A DNA stretch of 64,000 nt from Adiantum capillus-veneris (GCA_014529385.2 CM043960.1:30290396-30354395); one strand, 5' to 3'. Positions 10,462 through 22,659 are shown, numbered from the stretch's first letter. Notes: generated by a model not told the origin, from the sequence alone. Numbers and translations: made by a program.

Positions 10462-11394
10462 TGTCAAGCTTTGCTATCTTATTACAATGACAATGAGAAC
10501 CACGTACATAAATGTCATACAGTGAGATGGATTCGACTCCACTAGTGCATGGAGGCTACAAGAGGTTGTCAATCTCCCAAAAAACACAATTCTTGTCTCA
10601 TTCAAATTTACACTCTACTACATGTCAGGCAACAGAAGCTATCTATGACACCGCAGACAAATATCAAGCAAATGAAGTCTAAATGAGATGAAACTTATAG
10701 GACGCGTAGACAACATCTACATGCTTGAACCCTCAAATCCCCCTTTTGGTCACTTGCCAAAATCGCGCTTATTATCTCTACAGGGCAGATTTGACCTAGC
10801 CGTTTTCAACCCCGAATACACCCTAGAGCTTAGCAAAGATTCCCCTACACCCCTCCCATGCATAAAATGCAGTTTAGTTAAGTAAATCTAGAGTTATGAG
10901 TAGATTAAGGAGTAGGTGGGCAACCAAAAAAAAAAAACAATTTTACCGCAAGAAAAGCACAATGTCGCAAAGAGATTTTACCTTTGAACTCAATGAAGTA
11001 GATGGCACTTCCAACGAACACTTCATGAGGGAGTTATGAGCTTGAGAAGAAAGCAGGAGAGTAACAATGCTCACAAGTTAGTCGTAATGTTCATTATCCA
11101 AAAGTATCCTTTAGGTTTTACAAAAATTGGCTTTTATACTTAGCCAAATTAAGGTTCAGGGTTCAAAAATGAGAAAAGATTCTAACTCTCAATAGCCTAG
11201 AATTTCTTTGATACAATCTGGAAGCCCGTAGCCCCACTCTGTCTGGCTCATAATCACATAATGGTTACAAAATAATTCCAAAAATAAAAGGATTACAATG
11301 GATTAGGGCTATGAACGTCCAAGATGATCAAGAAAGTTAAAAAGTACATCATAGGTTGAGTGTATAGACTCCCGATGTTAGCTATGTGCTAACA
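10462..11394 (-). repeat. Gy-3-type LTR, diverged copy
   Basis: About 933 bp from TGTCAAGC to GTGCTAACA. It is alignable with the LTR at 21875-22640: both contain CTAGTGCATGGAGGCTACAAGAG, a CCGAATACACCC/CCGAATGCATC stretch and a GCTTTTATAC/CTTTTATACC TATA-like region. The sequence on its right is element 3' internal DNA, so on the minus strand it is a 3' LTR. The rest of the element is missing. Confidence 0.75.
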
Positions 11395-11990
11395 TTTTCA
11401 ATCCTCCTAGTCTGGGTCATCCACGATACAGCTTCAAGAAATTGGGTAATGCTCTAGCTTGCGGGCATGTCTTTGCTTCATGAGAGCTTCCAAGGCATCA
11501 TAATACTTGAGCCTGAGTTTCTTGTCCGCTCCGCACTCTTGGCATTGGGCAAAAGGTGGGGTCCTTTCTGATATCATGTGGAGCCTGTGTGTAGAGGATG
11601 AGATACTTTGAGTGTCATAGCCAATACATCCTCCAAGCTGGGTGTTGATCGGCATTGTCCGTACCTTGATCCTTGATCATCCTTTCCTTCACTTTGAGGA
11701 TTTTGTATTTGATGAGTGGGTAGGAATCAAAATTAAGTCTTTATACACCCGGCACAAAGCACTCAAACACTAGATGAATATCTAATGTTTTCTATTTTCA
11801 ACTCCTTTGTGTACCGAGGGGCAAGAAGAGATAGAAGGCATGCTCATGATCTCAAAGCATAGCTGAAAGAAGTGATCAAATATGTGCTTTGCAATTGATA
11901 ATTTAAAAGATACATTGATCAGCAAGGGAAGAAATACAAAGCATAACAGTTGGAGTAGGGTTTTATCCATGAGTTGAATGACTTTAGCAC
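11395..11990 (-). mobile_element. 3' internal end of a Gy-3-type element (truncated)
   Basis: Adjacent to the LTR, the minus strand reads GGATGACCCAGACTAGGAGG, a decayed form of the purine-tract signature seen at 22641-22680 and 47153-47185. Further right, a GGTAGGAATCAAAATTAAG...CCCGG stretch resembles 23190-23235. The remainder of the element is absent. Confidence 0.55.
11434..11655 (-). pseudogene. C-terminal peptide of a Gy-3-type element
   Basis: 73 codons ending 39 bp from the LTR. The C-terminus (YYDALEALMKQRHARKLEHYPIS) lines up with YQKALQTLKDRFDNRQPEDYFIP at 22694-22960, in the same place relative to its LTR. This supports a conserved short tail in this element family. The function is unknown. 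The first codon is not ATG-supported, and the frame is open only over this short stretch. Confidence 0.5.
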
Positions 11991-12312
11991 CATAAGGAGG
12001 TTTTCTTTACACTATATCCTATGTCGTTTGAGATGAGGTTGCAATACAAACAAAAATTAGGGATGAAAATCCAATAAAAATAGGTTTAGTCTCCATCCAA
12101 ACTATTATGCCCCTTCTGTGTATTGTGTATTGTACAAGATCGGTGTAACATTTCCATTGAGAATGAATGCAAACTTATATAAACATGTTTTTAGCTTTGT
12201 TTCTTAAACAAAGTGAGACAATAGATTCACTAAGTCTAATACATAGTGGTTATGGATATCTACATCTTGTTTTGTTCTTTGAGCAAAGATAGATGTGTAC
12301 CTGTTTGATATG
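11991..12312. other. Unassigned AT-rich sequence
   Basis: I see no gene or clear repeat here. It leads into a local tandem duplication. Confidence 0.4.
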
Positions 12313-12883
<571 letters not shown>

Positions 12884-12945
12884 TTCCTTTCATGGATCTA
12901 TGTTTGCCAAAAAATCGCCCGGATTTTTCTTGCTTAAAACTATTA

Positions 12946-13039
<94 letters not shown>
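12946..13039. repeat. (CA)n microsatellite
   Basis: About 94 bp of uninterrupted CA dinucleotide, with a short interrupted extension to about 13071. It lies only 66 bp from the preceding (CT)n tract. Confidence 0.98.
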
Positions 13040-13041
<2 letters not shown>

Positions 13042-13071
13042 ACACAAAGAGATACACACACACACACACAT

Positions 13072-13869
13072 ACAAAAGAATCTGCAAAAAGAAAGATGTA
13101 TACAATGTCTTTTTAAAGCCTCCTAGGCTCATGCAACGATTGACCTTAATTGTACAAACTATTAACGAACTTACGGTGCATAACCTACATGCTTAAGGAG
13201 GCCCAAGCCATTGAGAAGATTTTATTGCTAGCATTTCTCGTTCAAGGCTATCCATTAGATACGGCTTGATAATTGAACATGACAAAATGGAGTAAATCAA
13301 AACTATTTGACCACTTAGATTTAAAACCCCCTTGACATAGGGTGTGTGTATTCTTTATCCACAAACAAGAATCCCGATGGATGGATGGACAACACAAACT
13401 CAATCCACAATACATGAAAATTAACCAAGACAAATTGGGCGGCAGTCTTACCACTAATTACTAAATGTGTGTGGGTAGTGTTTGGAACCCTTATAAGTTC
13501 ACTCACCATATAAATTGTTGATTGCTTACTCAAATTTCTAACCTGGCACAGTTTTATCTATGACTATTTGGAAGAAGATTTAGAGCACATGCCAAGCAAT
13601 TCGACAAACCAATTTTTGCATGTCAATAAGTAAAATGTCATCACCATAAAGTATGAAGTTATCCAAATGCACTATCGTTAAACTCGTCCTCATTCTTGTC
13701 TTTAGATTTGTACCAAAAGCACAAACAATCTTCATGTCGAAAAAGAATTCTCCAACATCACAAAGCAGCAATTTTGATGTACACAAGAACTCTAGCTTCT
13801 TCAATGTGATCGAAATTTCACACAACTCCGTAGAAGCTCGAAGTCGTGCTTTCAATGAATAAAGTAACT
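13072..13869. other. Unassigned sequence
   Basis: No gene supported. Minus-strand ORFs of 68-98 codons (13248-13454, 13321-13533, 13580-13876) show no family signature I recognise. Confidence 0.4.
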
Positions 13870-14690
13870 TTGACACTCGGAGAATTTATAAGCCCATGTC
13901 GACATCTTACATACAGCAACATGCTTTCAAGATGCATGCTTATGTGGTTGCATCTGGAGAGAGGCCCTCACTTTGCACGCTTATCTGGAGAGATGCCCTC
14001 ACTTTGCATCCGTTGAAAACAACCAAGAGCTTTTTGGCCCTACTCTTGTTGCCTTTTTCCCATAATCAATGCATTCCAAGAGACGACATTCCGGATAGGA
14101 AGCTCCTCAAGCACTTTTGGTGCTTTCTCAAGCACATCACAGTTGGCATACATATTGACCAAGACAATTCCAGGCATTGCATCTTTAACTTTTTGAACAA
14201 CCCCTGACTATAGCACTCTCATCATGAATTATCTCATCCAGGGGGAGGCTTTCAAAGTGCTTGCACTTTGCTTTGAATCTTGTGAAAAGAACCCAAAGAT
14301 TCATTGTCACAGCCATGTTAAGTATACCCTACAATCAAAGCACTACAAGAGACATCCCAGAAAGGATGCCCATCAAGAACTTACGTGCTTTTGTAAGGGC
14401 ATCACATTCAACATACACATCGAGCATACATACTCTCATCCATGTCAATGTCTTGTGAAAGGGTATAGGCCTTCAAGATGCAAGATGCATCTGGAGACTT
14501 TCCTTTGCATTCGGTGAAGTAGTATGAAAACTACTGCTATGTGGACTCATAACCGGTGACGCTTACAAGATATTTTATCCACCCCGCAAAGATAATTTCG
14601 GAAAGGATACCCATCAATAACTTTTTGTGATTTGGTGAGGGTCCCAAATTTGACATACATATTTGCTCAAAGCAGCGTGGAGGAATTCAT
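13870..14690 (-). pseudogene. Decayed PLS-class pentatricopeptide-repeat (PPR) protein gene
   Basis: Minus-strand translation, pieced across frameshifts and stops, gives at least three recognisable PPR units. One reads LVNMYANCDVLEKAPKVL then NVVSWNALIMG and GCFQRMQSEGISPD; another reads VYVECDALTKARKFL and CSALIVGYT; a third reads MYVKFGTLTKSQKVIDG. A CILKACCCM segment matches the usual TFACILKACGS linker. PLS PPR proteins bind organellar RNA, mostly for C-to-U editing. There is no intron, as is typical of the family. Stops (for example after GKRQQE) and several frame changes show it is dead. A short internal duplication of the SEGxSPD segment is visible near 13960-14010. Confidence 0.8.
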
Positions 14691-15204
14691 GATCTCATCA
14701 TGAACACGCCATCATGATGAGGAAAGGTAATGCAGGCTGAGGTTGGACAAGAGACTACATAGGGTGGACTCTGACTATGGAGGTAGGGCATGCATAGACC
14801 TAGAGGATATGGCGTAGCGCTATCAAAAAGTGTACGAGCCATATTAAACGACATAACAAGCGACATTGCTGTTTGAAAGTTGGACACGTGGATTAACGAG
14901 AAGCTAGAGTTGCGATTTTTCCTTCTACGCTAACGAAGTAAATATACCTTTGAAATCTAGACATTATTATAGCAAATACGAGTATCCTCTAGTACATATT
15001 TATTTCCAAAATGCTAATGCATAATTTTTTTACCTATAGCAAGGTTTTGAATAGAAACTCTACTTATGATGTTCACAAAACGTGTTGCCTTCTTACATTC
15101 TTCACCAAACATGTTGCCTTGTTTCGCACTAGGTAGCCATGTTTGCATGTGGTTTGTCTTTGTTTGTTTGGAGTGGTTAAGTATGCGCATTTATCTACGT
15201 GCAT
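14691..15204. other. Unassigned sequence right of the PPR relic
   Basis: No gene or repeat recognised. It could include the decayed N-terminal part of the PPR gene, but no motif supports this. Confidence 0.35.
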
Positions 15205-16745
15205 CTACAATGTGTCATCGTGTCGAGTATGTGAATGCACTGACTAGTGGGGATTGCTTGATGAAAGTTTTGGTGCCTTCAAATTTTTGTTGCATGGTTC
15301 CATTGTAATGGATAGATGGAACCTCTTTGTTTAAATGGTAGATCAATATCTCGATCAATGTTTGAATTGGTCAAATTTTGTCATGTTCAATAGCTTGATC
15401 AATGTTTGTTTTGGTCAAATATTGTCATGTTCAATAGCTCTTTATCCTAGCCAAATTTTGTCATGTTCAAGAAAGCCTGCAATGTAGCCTATTTTTGCAT
15501 TGATGTACATACATTCTTTTTAATGCATTATTTTCAATGTACATACATTCTTTTTAATGCACTGTCAATAATCAATTCTTTTATGGGTTGAACGCAGAGG
15601 CATGTCAGGGAGTTTCCAACTTGGCTCAATGTAATGATGGCTAATATTGAGGACGATGAGCAGGTTTTGCATAGCAACAAGGGTAAAGGGAAGGGGTGGG
15701 TGGGGGGGGTGGGTGTTAAGAGTAGGTGAAGGAGGAGTGTGGGTGATGCTGAAGTTGGGTTTGGGGAGAGCTATAAAGAGGCGGTACAAGAGAAGAGTAG
15801 GTGGGGTCTAAGAATGAATAGTCTACATCTAGCTCCTTGATTGGCATGGTGGATACACCAGAGGTTGTGTTCTCAGCACCCACCACCCTTAAGGAGGTGT
15901 CATTAGCCGCACATGTCTACGAGAAACTAGCCACACACAATGCATACTAGCATCCATCCATACACAGAGCCATGAAGATGCCAGCCATACATGGTGCTGA
16001 GGATGTTGAGGGTGTCGAGGATGTTCCATCGTCGCCATCCACGGATGAGATCGAGGATGTTGAGGTCATGTCTTCCCCGGATAAGCAAACTATAGATGCA
16101 TTTACTAATTTGCTTCAATGACCGTGAACATCAATACCCAACAACACAATGCTCACCCTTTTTTTCTTATAATTACAATTTTTTAGTTTTCTTTTGTTGG
16201 TGGTTCTTTTGGGGTATTTTTGGGTTGACATGAATTGAAAATTTTCAATTTTTATATTTTTAGATTTTTTTTGTGTGTAATTGCTCATTTTTAGTTCTGG
16301 GCTTGCTCCCTTACTGATTCTACTGCTCAATTTAATGTAGGTGGTTTCACCCTCCCCAGTCGCGCTGAGAAAAGCTTGTCATACAATTTAGCAAAAAGGC
16401 CCACATTGTCATAGATGTGTTCATACCACCTGGTGTTGCATCTGGGTCCCATGTGTCCCTCAACTTCACCATTCAAAATGGCAATATGAGTATTGCAAAG
16501 GGCGGGGATGGTAGGGTATTACCCCATGGGAAAACAGTGTCACTGCTAGTTGTGTACCCCAAGTAAATATTGTTTCTCTTTCCATTGCTTGCTGGTTTAG
16601 AGTTTTCTTTGTGTTGAGTCCTCATTGTGTGTTTCTAAGCTAGCATCAACGGCATCTATTGATTTTAGATCGACGAGATTCAAGTTGGCAGTAGATGTGG
16701 ACTAGGCATTTCTATTGAGTATATTGCATTGGGAGGCATCCTCCA
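15205..16745 (+). repeat. Repeat H, copy 1 (also at 19533-21024)
   Basis: About 1.5 kb nearly identical in order and sequence to 19533-21024, starting at CTACAATGTGTCATCGTGTC and ending at GGGAGGCATCCTCCAT. Small indels separate the copies; a (G)n/GGGTGGGTGGG stretch near 15690 is shorter in copy 2. Both carry the same exon-like segments, so a larger transposon or gene was duplicated. Confidence 0.9.
15598..16562 (+). pseudogene. Exon-like segments of a transposon-type gene upstream of the Ulp1-like domain
   Basis: Open segments are bounded by plausible splice signals. After AACGCAG at 15597 comes RHVREFPTWLNVMMANIEDDEQ. Around 15983-16121 is an acidic stretch (DVEGVEDVPSSPSTDEIEDVE) ending in TGA. 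After a T-rich intron and TTTAATGTAG is a 222-bp segment (16341-16562) reading VIDVFIPPGVASGSHVSLNF with a GT donor behind it. The same segments occur in copy 2. Together with the downstream Ulp1-like exons they look like one multi-exon gene of a DNA transposon. The family is not recognised and the reading frame is not continuous. Confidence 0.4.
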
Positions 16746-17093
16746 TTTGCACAGTATGGATAATGTCTTTCTTTGATGTGTGGTCACTTTGTGCTAAGTC
16801 AGTTGCAAATATTGTGAGGTTAACTTAGTGTGTGTTCTGGGCTCTCTTGCAGGAGGGTTGAGCACAGACTACCAGCACCCATCCTAAAGTTGGCAGTAGA
16901 TGTGGACTAGGCATTTCTATTGAGTATATTGCATTGGGAGGCATCCTCCATTTTCACAGTATGGATAATGTCTTGCTTTGATGTGTGGTCACTTTGTGCT
17001 AAGTCAGTTGCAAATATTGTCAGGTTAACTTAGTGTGTGTTCTGGGCTTTCTTGCAGGAGGGTTGAGTACAGACTACCAGCACCCATCCTAAA
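16684..17093 (+). repeat. Tandem duplication of an acceptor-plus-exon segment, unit about 204 bp
   Basis: Copies at 16684-16887 and 16888-17093 share GTTGGCAGTAGATGTGGACT through CAGCACCCATCCTAAAG. Each includes a T/G-rich tract, TTGCAG, and a short exon-like segment GAGGGTTGAG(C/T)ACAGACTACC. Confidence 0.88.
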
Positions 17094-17304
17094 GAGGGTT
17101 CACATCATTGATTCATTGTGGTATATCATGGACACCAATTCTCTCAGCAATTCCTTTTGCAACAATTTATGGACATCGACATGTTTTGAGCTGATCTTCT
17201 ACTTTTGGTCAGTTATGTGCAAGTATTTGTGTGCTTTATCATGTGCTTGTCTACATATTTTTCAAGTTGTAAAGCAGTGAAACTAACCATTTTGGCTTGT
17301 CGTA

Positions 17305-17745
17305 GGCACCACTGCTCGTTTTCCCTCTGCGTAAATAGGGGTGTGAGACTTGTTCGACTACCACGAAAGAAGAGTTATTTGTTGTACTTTGATTCTCTAG
17401 GCCTTACACACCCATTCAAGTGTCTCAAGAGAGTACACAAGTATCCCTGCATTCAACACGGTTGTTTTTGCTCATTCATCAACCTATGTCATTGTACTCT
17501 CTCTTAATGGTTTTATGTTGTTTTGTAGTGGCCTACAAAGCCTTGCATAAGTGATGAGAGATGCTAATATTCAATGCACCCTGACCATGTCTGTTTCAAC
17601 GCTTGAGATTAAGGCTGTCGATATTCCACAGCATCCGAATGTCACCAATTGTGGGATTTATGTGAAAGTTTATTATGTACAGGCAAACACCATGTGTGCT
17701 ACATCTGTGCCATCATGTGGTTTTACTATGGGCTCTGCAATCTAA
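17305..17745 (+). pseudogene. Ulp1/C48-like cysteine protease domain, two exons, one stop
   Basis: Exon 1 starts after CGTAG and reads HHCSFSLCVN...SYLLYFDSLG. Exon 2 starts after TTTTGTAG (17528) and reads LQSLA-stop-VMRDANIQC...VDIPQHPNVTNCGIYVKVYY. The order His (HHCS), Asp (YFDSLG), Gln (PQHPN), Cys (NCG) matches the catalytic residues of Ulp1/SENP SUMO proteases. Such domains are often carried by plant MULE and CACTA transposons. The stop at 17548-17550 (TAA) is CAA in the copy at 63.8 kb, so it is a private mutation. Catalytic activity is untested. It lies in the repeat-H gene relic. Confidence 0.65.
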
Positions 17746-18651
17746 TTAAAACGTCCTTGTTTCATAGTGACCTAATTTTGGGAGGTCTCTTAGGGTAGCC
17801 AAGCAGGAGTTGGCTAACAAGGGATTGGTTCAAACATGGCGATGTCTGCAAGCTGAAAATGTAGTTGATGAATGATTGGTGCATGCATTGTCTAATGAAA
17901 ATGTGAAGTTCCATCTTAGCTGGTTTGGCTAGTGTATGTTGTGCGATGGTTTTTGGGCTAAAATCAAAGGTCAACTATGGCTACTACATATTCTATACGG
18001 TGGTGTTTAAGCTCGACACAATGAGACCTTATTCTGGCTTTGGGTGCAGCAATTACCATGGGATAATAGGTGGGCATGTCAGCATGGTGTCGCCCTTGGC
18101 GTATTATGTATGCAACACATATTTACTCGAATGTATATGACTTCACTTTTTCGCCACACATTTTGGTTGCCTTGTTTGATTTGGCTATAACCAACCATGG
18201 TCTTGGTACCTAATTATACTCAGTGTCGTTTAATGACCGACTCACATTTCTATAAAATGCGGTTGCTTAAAGCTGTATAGTACTTGTTTGCTTTTACTTA
18301 AATAGTAGTTGGGAAGTAGTCATTGTTTGCTTTTACTTAAAGAGGGGGATGTGAAGTAGTCATTAAGTTCTTTGCTTACGTTGCATGTTCCCAAATTACA
18401 CAAGGTGGTGGTTTTTTTTATGGGACAAGGATATGCCTGTTGTTGTAGCCTGTCCTCACCCATGTTTACCCGCACATGACTTGAGTTTACATTAAAGCCA
18501 TCACCATCCACTAAGTTTGAGATTACACAGGTTGTCATTGTCTACTAAAATTTGATTGACACTGTCTACTTAAATATGCCATTGTTTTATCAGACTAGCA
18601 TTACCTTCATCATCTACTCAAAGTGCATGTCAAGGTCACCTTAGGTGGGGG
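17746..18651. other. Unassigned part of the repeat-H gene relic
   Basis: No domain recognised. Imperfect local repeats of TTTGCTTTTACTTAAA occur near 18290-18345. Confidence 0.4.
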
Positions 18652-18666
18652 TTGCAAGTACCTGAT

Positions 18667-19046
18667 GTAAGTGCAAGACTCATCAATGTCTTTGTTTGTT
18701 GTCGTGTTTACGTGAATCTTCCAAGGTCGGTGGGTCAGATTGCATTCGTGCCTTTATGTCCCTTGTTGGTGTACGTCTGCAAGGAGCGTCTCCACCATGG
18801 AAGAGTTCTCATCACATTGTCATTGTTTTCTAGTTTTGTAAATGCCAAGTGTGTTTGTTATAAGTGCAAGACTCACCAATGTCTTTGTTTGTTGTCATGT
18901 TTACGTGAATCTTCCAAGGTTAGTAGGTCAGATTGCATTTGTGCCTTTATGTCCCTTTTTGGTCTACGTCTACAAGTGGCGTCTCCACCATGGAAGAGTT
19001 TTTATTTCATTGTCATTGTTTTCTAGTTTTGTAAGTTCCAAGTGTG
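18667..19046 (+). repeat. Tandem duplication, unit about 188-192 bp, Cys-rich frame
   Basis: Two copies share GTGCAAGACTCA(T/C)CAATGTC, TTCCAAGGT, CTCCACCATGGAAGAG and TCATTGTTTTCTAGTTTTGTAA. One frame reads CKTHQCLCLLSCLRESSKV, a Cys-rich stretch. Each unit begins near a TAAG and may be an exon with flanking intron. No family recognised. Confidence 0.85.
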
Positions 19047-19532
19047 TCTTAGAGCACATCATGTCATTGACAAACTTCTTATACAAGATGTCTTCTCTGA
19101 AACTGCACTTATTGCAGGTTATGTTGACAACCTGGGCAATAGAAAGAAGCTCTAGTTCATTTTATGTTGAATTCACAGTCAGGGCTTCTCAAAAGATGCG
19201 ATTATTATGCTTCTAATTTGAAGACATTGGAGGGGGGATGTGCAAGGAGAGCTATGGGTTGCTTAGTAGGTTGTTAGGGCACAACGGATGAAAATTTGTA
19301 GCAAGAGGGGGCCAACCTTGATGGGGGCTTTGCCTACCTAACCCTCATACCTAGTCATTGTGTGCTGGATTCTTCTTTGTTTGGGAAGGTGGAGGGTGTT
19401 CCTCGTGCTATGACAAAACAGTGCCCGTGAACATGATGGTCATGGACATGCTACCTTATGCACTCTAATGTATTGTGGCATGGTCTTTATATCCCCATAT
19501 GTTTGGTAGATGACATGGCTTGGTTTGAGCAT
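19047..19532. other. Unassigned sequence
   Basis: No gene supported between the tandem duplication and repeat-H copy 2. Confidence 0.35.
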
Positions 19533-21024
19533 GGCTACAATGTGTCATCGTGTCGAGTATGTGAATGCACTGACTAGTGGGGATTGCTTAATGAAAGTTT
19601 TCGTGCCTTCAAATTTTTGTTGCATGGTTCCATTGTAATGGATAGATGGAAACTCTTTGTTTAAAGGGTAGATCAATAGCCCGATCAATGTTTGAATTGG
19701 TCAAATTTTGTCATGTTCAATAGCTTGATCAAGTTTGTTTTGGTCAAATGTTGTCATGTTCAATAGCTCTTTATCCTAGCCAATTTTTGTCATGTTCAAG
19801 AAAGCCTGCAATGTAACCTATTGTTGCATTGATGTACATACATTCTTTATAATGCACTGTCAATAATCAATTCTTTTTATGGGTTGAATGCAGAGGCATG
19901 TCAAGGAGTTGGCAACTTGGCCCAATGTAATGATGGATAATATTGAGGACAATGAGCAGGTTCTGCATAGCAACAAGGGGGGGGTTTAAGGGTAGGTGAA
20001 GGAGGAGTGTGGGTGATGTTGAAGTTGAGTTTGGGGAGAGCTATAAAGAGGCAGTGCACCAGAAGAGTAGGTGGGGTCTAAGAATGAATAGTTTACATCT
20101 AGCTCCTTGATTGGCATGGTGGATACACCTGAGGTTGAGTTCTCTGCACCCGCCACCCTTGTCATCAGTTGCACATGTCGACAAGAAACTAGCCACACAC
20201 AGTGCCGACTAGCAGCCATCCATACACAGATCCATCAAGTAGCCAGCCATACATGGTGCTGAGGATGTTGAGGGTGTCGAGGATGCTCTGTCATCGCCAT
20301 CCACGGATGAGATCGAGGATGTTGAGCCCATGTCTTCCCCGGATAAGCAAACTATAGATGCATTTACTAATTTTCTTCAATGACCCTAAACATCGATAAC
20401 CAACAGCACAATGAGGTATTATTTCCCTTGCTCACCCTTTTTATTTTCTTAAAATTACAATTTCTTAGTCTTGTTTTGTTGGTGGTTATTTTGGGGTATT
20501 TTTGGGTTGACATGAATTGCAAATTTTTCATTTTAATATTATTAGAATTTTGTTTTTGGTAATTGCTCATTTTTAGTTCTGGGCCTGCTCCCTTATTGAT
20601 TCTACTGCTCATTTTAATGCAGGTGGGGTCACTTCTCGCTGAGAAAATCTTGCCATACAATTTAGCAAAAAGGCCCACATTGTCATAGATGTGTTCATAC
20701 CACCTGGTGTTGCATCTGGGTCCCATGTGTCCCTCAACTTCACCATTCAAAATGGAAATATGAGTATTGCAAAGGGCGGGGATGGTAGGGTTATTACCGC
20801 ATGGGGAATCGGTGTCACTGCTAGTTGTGTACCCCAAGTAAATATTGTTCCTCTTTCCATTGCTTGTTTCTAGTTTAGAGTATTCTTTGTGTTGAGTCCT
20901 CATTGTGTGTTTCTAAGCTAGCGTCAACGGCATCTATTGTTTTTAGATCGACGAGATTCAAGTTGGCAGGAGATGTGGACTAGGCATTTCTATTGAGTAT
21001 ATTGCATTGGGAGGCATCCTCCAT
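19533..21024 (+). repeat. Repeat H, copy 2
   Basis: Second copy of 15205-16745. It includes the acidic exon-like segment (20245-20385) and the VIDVFIPPGV segment (20623-20840), which here stays open longer (GDGRVITAWGIGV) than in copy 1. It ends abruptly at GGCATCCTCCAT, where Gy-3 leader sequence begins. Confidence 0.9.
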
Positions 21025-21854
21025 ACAAACCATGGGCAAACATGGCTACCTAGTGCAAAACAAGGCAACATGTAAGAAGGCTTCAAACTCTATGAGCCTT
21101 CACAAAAGGTGTCTCTAATCATGCATAGAGTCTCTGGTATCAATCTTGATCAATTTGGGCTAAATGTACATAATCGTGATTATTTACTTTTGGCTTAAAA
21201 TGAACAATTTTTTGCAATTTTTCAATAGTCAATCTTTTTGTGACATGTTTTGAGCCTCTAAGTCAAGTCAAACTTAATTTGACCTTAGTTCTCAAGAAAA
21301 TGTAAATAATCTGAGTTTTTGCCAACTCTTGAAAACTTACCTCAAATGCATCCTTATGCTTACCCACTGATTCATACAACTTTTATGAGCACAATCTCCA
21401 TCCAGTTTCAGTGATTGACGGTCTTTTGATGCTGTTTCAAGCCGCAGACCTGAAATTCTGTAACTTCACATAAACAACTCACATATGATTCTTTTGGAGT
21501 GAGCAATGATTTGAGATCCCATCTTGGATTCTACTTATCCTACTCCTAGGTTCTGCTGCAATTGGGTTGTGGAAGGTGTCCACAAACACTTGTTTTCATG
21601 TTGTTATGGTTTCCTGAGCATTGATCTTAAGACTTGTCTTGTCCATCAAGCATTCTCAAAATCCCAACCTAATCCTAGAATCCTACAAGGTACTTAGCAA
21701 GTACACTCTACTCCCAAGCTACCTCTACATAGCAAAAGACGACACTCTTAAGCTATGTGGTTTTAAAGAGAAAGTTTAACTTTAGGTGATCCTAGAGGAA
21801 GTTAAAGGACACTTACACTAGACGCTCTTATTTTCCCTAGTTTAGATCTACTCG
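21025..21854 (-). other. Gy-3 leader, copy 1
   Basis: Matches 27690-28380 closely from CTCTATGAGCCTTCACAAAAG through GATCCTAGAGGAAG, then continues 55 bp further to the primer site. It contains one palindrome module and no gene. Confidence 0.85.
21166..21187. repeat. Gy-3 leader palindrome, leader copy 1
   Basis: A 22-bp imperfect palindrome around AATCGTGATT. The centre differs from the perfect copy at 27155 by one transition, and one arm base has changed (TACAT for TAAAT). Confidence 0.88.
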
Positions 21855-21872
21855 TCCCTGAAAACGGTGCCA
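21855..21872 (-). promoter_or_regulatory. Gy-3 primer binding site, decayed tRNA-Asp type
   Basis: The minus strand reads TGGCACCGTTTTCAGGGA, four changes from the exact tRNA-Asp complement of Gy-2, three of them transitions. It sits two bases from the LTR, as in Gy-1. Confidence 0.7.
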
Positions 21873-21874
21873 AA

Positions 21875-22640
21875 TGTGGATGGACTTCCAGACTTCACTC
21901 TTATCTTATTGCAGACATAGCAAGAACCACGAACATAATTGTCAATCCATGGGATGAAGTTGACTCGACTAGTGCATGGAGGCTACAAGAGGGTGTCAAT
22001 CTCTTGGAAAGTATAAGACAAGTATATAAGAACTAAGCACACATGTTTATGGTTTCAAATCTCACTTTCAATAAGTAACAAAAAATGTAATTATTAACAG
22101 TAGTGAGATTTTGACCTAGTCGTTTTTGACCCCGAATGCATCTAAATGCTTATCAATGATGCCCCAATATCCCTCCTATACTTACTTAGTGATTTCCTAG
22201 CTTAAATTTCTACTTACGATGAAATTAGACCGTAGACCGGCGTCATCAAATGCTACAATTTATCATGGTATGTTTACGTCAATGCAAAGAGCTCTCACTT
22301 GTGTCTGTAACACAATAGATGGCACTACAATGTGATAACCGACAAGGGAGATAGAAGCAGAACAAGGAGAGAGGAGAGCACCATAAGCTCACGTTGTGTA
22401 TTTATTATCCAAAAACTTAATAAAAACTTTGCAAAGTTTTCTTTTATACCTTAGCCAAGGTTTCTTAGGAGCTCTAACCAAGGATTAACTGATATAATTT
22501 GGAAGCTTATAGCTTCGGCTCATAGATTACAATATCCACTCGTCAAATAGGAGTTACAATATTCCCGATTTATCAAAAGAATAAGTGTTTTTACAATGAA
22601 GCTCACAAAAAATGTTACATGGATTAGCTTGCTGCTAACA
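21875..22640 (-). repeat. Gy-3 LTR
   Basis: 766 bp from TGTGGATGG to GCTGCTAACA, flanked by a primer site on one side and a purine tract on the other. A single LTR therefore serves as the 5' end of one element part and the 3' end of another. It contains TTTTATACC (22443-22452), a TATA-like box on the minus strand. Confidence 0.85.
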
Positions 22641-22659
22641 TCTCCCCCCCCCCCCCCCG
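22641..22659 (-). promoter_or_regulatory. Gy-3 polypurine tract
   Basis: The minus strand has an unbroken run of about 15 G followed by AGA immediately before the LTR, preceded by GGACGACACAGTCAAGGCTA. The run is unusually pure for a plus-strand primer. Confidence 0.8.

Noticed and set aside
13580-13876. Minus-strand ORF containing YGDDILLI, like an RT active site
   Set aside because: No other RT motif lies on either side and the flanks do not resemble copia or gypsy RT, so the match may be chance.
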